Part shown: one piece after another, positions 7,991-9,866 of the stretch
Layout: each line of letters begins with the position of its first letter
How positions within the stretch are numbered: the first letter of the stretch is position 1
Assembly: GCA_023433855.1 (NCBI GenBank)
Contig: JAEYTV010000248.1
Coordinates: 1-9,866 of the forward strand
DNA from: Pseudomonadota bacterium
GTDB lineage: Bacteria; Pseudomonadota; Alphaproteobacteria; Rhizobiales; Rhizobiaceae
Reading direction: 5' to 3'
DNA: 9,866 bases
The notes under the pieces: generated by a model
The model's database searches: none
What the model was told of the DNA's origin: nothing
What the model saw: the letters and a program-made list of their open reading frames with translations, nothing else
Position numbers and translations under genes: made by a program

Positions 7991-8066
7991 CCGGGTGTGT
8001 ATCGTTTGTAGCTCACCGCATTCCTGGACCCACCCCCACTGTAACGATTAAGCGGCATAAGATGTA

Positions 8067-8663
8067 TTATGGAACATCGACCATTGGAGTCGCAGCAACA
8101 AGAAGTTGCCCCAACTCCTGTCCTTGTGGTGAACTCCAGTCCCTCACCAATTCGGCAACCACGGTGTTCGTTACCGACATACGTACACCGGCATCTTTTA
8201 ATCGCACGCGGCTGATGTCTTCGTTGATCTTGAAAGGCGAGCCGCACGCGTCCATCACGGCCTGTACCTGGTAACCATCTCGAACAGCACTTATGCTGGG
8301 AAAGACCAGGCAAATGTCTGTTGTTATTGCACCGATGATGAGTTGCTTGCGTCCCGTTCTTTCCACGGCGCCTTTGAAATTCGGGTCGTCCCACGCGTCG
8401 ACAATGCCTTGGCGTTGAACGCGCATGCCAAAGGCATCGGGTATTACGTGCTGCAGCTTCTCGTCGATCCGGCCTTGAATGTGATCCTCCTGGCTGGTGG
8501 TAAGGATGATCGGCATGTTGAAGGCGAGTGCAGTCTTTGCAAGTATGATTGCATTACGCAATGCAGTGTCGGCTGGAGTGGTCCGGCACAGCTGCAACGT
8601 CCCCACCTGATAGTCGATGAGAAGAAGCGCCGATTCCTGCGGCGTGAAGAGATTGAATGACAT
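8067..8663 (-). CDS. YcaC-type isochorismatase-like cysteine hydrolase
   Basis: The 198-residue product belongs to the isochorismatase-like fold, subgroup YcaC (about 208 residues in E. coli, octameric, true substrate unknown). ALLLIDYQVG places the catalytic Asp at residue 17, and GAITTDICLVFP places the nucleophile at Cys118, the same number as in YcaC. RVQRQGIVDAWDD gives Arg84 where many relatives have Lys; YcaC also has Arg there, so this is a subgroup trait and not damage. An AWDDPNF motif and the DACGS loop also match. The ATG at 8663 follows AAAGGAGA with five bases between, an excellent ribosome binding site. Possible reactions include amide or carbamoyl hydrolysis, but neighbours do not settle this. 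It lies 228 bases downstream of the cupin gene and converges on livF. Confidence 0.85.
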   Translation of the reverse strand: MSFNLFTPQESALLLIDYQVGTLQLCRTTPADTALRNAIILAKTALAFNMPIILTTSQEDHIQGRIDEKLQHVIPDAFGMRVQRQGIVDAWDDPNFKGAVERTGRKQLIIGAITTDICLVFPSISAVRDGYQVQAVMDACGSPFKINEDISRVRLKDAGVRMSVTNTVVAELVRDWSSPQGQELGQLLVAATPMVDVP

Positions 8664-8891
8664 GCCGTTCTCCTTTCACTGATGCCGATTGAAGCGTGAT
8701 GCGCAGAAGGTTTCGTTTGGACGACTATCCTGGCGGGTGCCGTTCAGCGTCTGGCCGGTCCTTTCGCATGCGGGAATCCGCCAACACACTGGCGAGCGAG
8801 ACGCCTTTTGGCTGCCCGCCGGGCACCGCCTATGGGGGCATATCGGTTCCGATGAAGGTGTTCCATATCTGAGGTGGACGCGCACTCCGGC

Positions 8892-9440
8892 TCACGTCGG
8901 AGGCAGCAGTTCCGTTCGGTAACGAGGAGCAAGGCGCTGTGCCTTATCCATAAATGCCTTCATCTCTGATTCCGAAAGCTCTGGCGCCGGTTCTTTGGCG
9001 CTGCTTGCGGGAGTGCCTACCTGACGGAAGAAGTCCTCCTGACCCGCCGGCGTGCACATGCATAACAGACGTGCCGCTTCCTTTGAGTTGTTCTTGAAGG
9101 AGTGCGGCGCGTTCGCGGGTATATTGACCGCCTCCCCGGCCTGGGCAGTTTGGGTTTGGCCTCGAAAGGTAAACTCCACCTCGCCTTCAAGCAGATAGAA
9201 CATTTCTTCAAAGTCGTGCCTGTGCGGAGCCGGACCGCCGCCGGGCGGGACCAGCATGTCGATCAAGCAATATGCGCCCTCGGTGGCCTCTCCGCCCATC
9301 AAGATGGTGTAGGTGCCACCGGCCAGGTGGATATGTTCGCCACGGGGATCATTGCTTTGTGCACTGGCCAGATTCCGGTCTGGATTATCTGCCGGAATGA
9401 CTTGCGCCATCCCAACTCCGGACAAATGTCGAATGTCCAT
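8892..9440 (-). CDS. Small cupin-domain protein
   Basis: The 182-residue product carries one cupin barrel (about residues 55-130). Motif 1 is PAPHRHDFEEMFYLLEG, with candidate metal ligands His73, His75 and Glu79. Motif 2 is AGEAVNIPANAPHSFKNNS, giving His113. All four usual ligands are present, so it probably binds a metal such as Fe, Mn or Ni and could be an enzyme or a small-molecule binder; the substrate is not apparent. The C-terminal tail (about 143-182) is rich in Ser, Pro, Glu and Lys and lies outside the barrel. GAGGAG lies about six bases before the ATG at 9440. The gene starts 13 bases after the stop of an alpha/beta-hydrolase relic, an operon-like spacing that suggests the two were once co-translated. 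Confidence 0.85.
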   Translation of the reverse strand: MDIRHLSGVGMAQVIPADNPDRNLASAQSNDPRGEHIHLAGGTYTILMGGEATEGAYCLIDMLVPPGGGPAPHRHDFEEMFYLLEGEVEFTFRGQTQTAQAGEAVNIPANAPHSFKNNSKEAARLLCMCTPAGQEDFFRQVGTPASSAKEPAPELSESEMKAFMDKAQRLAPRYRTELLPPT

Positions 9441-9453
9441 GTCATGCTCCTCT

Positions 9454-9550
9454 TCAGTCGTTGAAAAACCGCCTGAGTGCCTCGGCTGTTGCCGACGGGT
9501 TCTCGTCCGAGCCAGTGACCTGCCTCAGGTATCACACCGGCATGGCAACC
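9454..9550 (-). pseudogene. Relic of an alpha/beta-hydrolase 3' end
   Basis: On the minus strand one frame gives CHAGVIPEAGHW, the classic end of an alpha/beta hydrolase with the catalytic His in AGHW. One base later (skipping the base at 9511) the next frame gives SDENPSATAEALRRFFND and then a stop at 9454-9456. Joined, these read like the normal family C-terminus, GHW followed by a D/E-E-N-P segment and a final A-L-x-x-F helix. A single-base insertion therefore seems to have broken it. The rest of the gene is missing: within a few bases upstream the sequence becomes the 3' end of the reductase gene. The remnant contains no functional product. Confidence 0.55.
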
Positions 9551-9552
9551 CC

Positions 9553-9866
9553 TCAGGACGCCTTGGCCATGAATGGGTAGTCGGTATAACCCTTCGGGCC
9601 GATGCCATAGAAGGTCTGAGGGTCTGGCGCGTTCATAGGCCCGTCCATCCGGAAGCGCTGAACCAGATCCGGATTGGCGATGAACGGAACCCCGAACGAA
9701 ACCGCATCAGCCTCGCCATCGGCGATCACGCGATTTCCTGACTGCTTGTCAAAACCGGTATTGACGACCAGAGGAACCGAGATCATTGGCCGGAAGGTTC
9801 GTGCCACCTGATCGATCTGAACGCCGTCCTCCCTGCTCTTCGCATTCGCCTCCAGCAGACAGATAT
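9553..9866 (-). CDS. Old Yellow Enzyme-type alkene reductase, C-terminal part
   Basis: The last 103 codons of a gene that enters from the right edge are present. The frame is open from base 9864 (ICLLEANAKSREDG onward) to TGA at 9553-9555, so the true start lies outside the window. The end of an FMN-dependent OYE/NemA-type ene-reductase barrel is recognisable. PLVVNTGFDKQSGNRVI is the phosphate-binding strand, ADAVSFGVPFIANPDLVQRF is the final flavin-binding segment, and DPQTFYG then GYTDYP is the family's C-terminus. These enzymes reduce activated C=C bonds or nitro groups with NAD(P)H. One oddity is Val in FGVP, where Arg or Lys usually contacts the FMN phosphate. The stop is followed directly by the hydrolase relic. 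Confidence 0.85.
   Translation of the reverse strand, partial: ICLLEANAKSREDGVQIDQVARTFRPMISVPLVVNTGFDKQSGNRVIADGEADAVSFGVPFIANPDLVQRFRMDGPMNAPDPQTFYGIGPKGYTDYPFMAKAS

Noticed and set aside
8056..8071. CATAA, 6-base loop, TTATG between the convergent livF and YcaC-like genes
   Set aside because: The stem is five bases, mostly A-T, overlaps the YcaC-like stop codon and has no T tract; too weak for a bidirectional terminator.
8814..8826. Near-perfect GC dyad TGCCCGCCGGGCA downstream of the cupin gene
   Set aside because: The loop is one to three bases and no T tract follows in either direction; such dyads are frequent in GC-rich DNA.
8689..8922. A 77-codon plus-strand frame in the gap between the YcaC-like and cupin genes
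   Set aside because: It begins with TTG, lacks a clear ribosome binding site, shows no marked codon-position bias, runs into the cupin gene antisense, and matches no family I recognise.
9518..9530. Dyad ACCTGCCTCAGGT, inverted relative to the CAGG-N3-CCTG operator
   Set aside because: It lies inside the hydrolase relic and has opposite arm order and no promoter-like elements around it; probably chance.

Overview
The window looks like a catabolic region of an alphaproteobacterium, most likely Rhizobiales. It is GC-rich, it pairs an AraC-type pobR divergently with pobA, and it carries a branched-chain-amino-acid-type (HAAT) ABC transporter. This placement rests on gene content and protein style only; no rRNA, tRNA or species marker is present. 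I see no CRISPR array, tRNA, insertion sequence or phage gene.

Left block, minus strand (1-2984). From right to left this holds an AraC-family activator (pobR, 2055-2984), a MarR-family regulator (1410-1895), a double-hotdog acyl-CoA-type thioesterase (198-1136), and the first 12 codons of a gene that leaves the window at base 1. The thioesterase and the left-edge gene are each preceded by nearly the same promoter-like stretch of about 38-39 bases. Both copies carry the dyad CAGGCTCCCTG between -35-like and -10-like elements. The two genes therefore look co-regulated, plausibly by the MarR protein.

Central block, plus strand (2985-7990). A 120-base divergent intergenic region separates pobR from pobA, the 4-hydroxybenzoate 3-monooxygenase that makes protocatechuate. 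After a 379-base gap come two permeases and two ATPases of a LivHMGF-type importer, tightly coupled (16-base gap, then 4- and 20-base overlaps). No solute-binding protein gene is intact here. The gap holds a short reading frame resembling the C-terminus of such a protein, suggesting that the gene was deleted down to its 3' end. Aromatic-acid uptake is the natural inferred role of the importer.

Right block, minus strand (8067-9866). From right to left this holds the 3' end of an Old Yellow Enzyme-type alkene reductase, a frameshifted remnant of an alpha/beta-hydrolase C-terminus, a small cupin protein, and a YcaC-type cysteine hydrolase. It converges on the importer operon and may be functionally unrelated to it.

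Taken together, pobR, pobA and the importer form a 4-hydroxybenzoate sensing, hydroxylation and probable uptake module. The MarR protein, the thioesterase and the left-edge gene suggest a separate, CoA-thioester-linked regulon. I found no wholly new system. The most interesting non-coding signals are the duplicated promoter/operator and the two gene relics.
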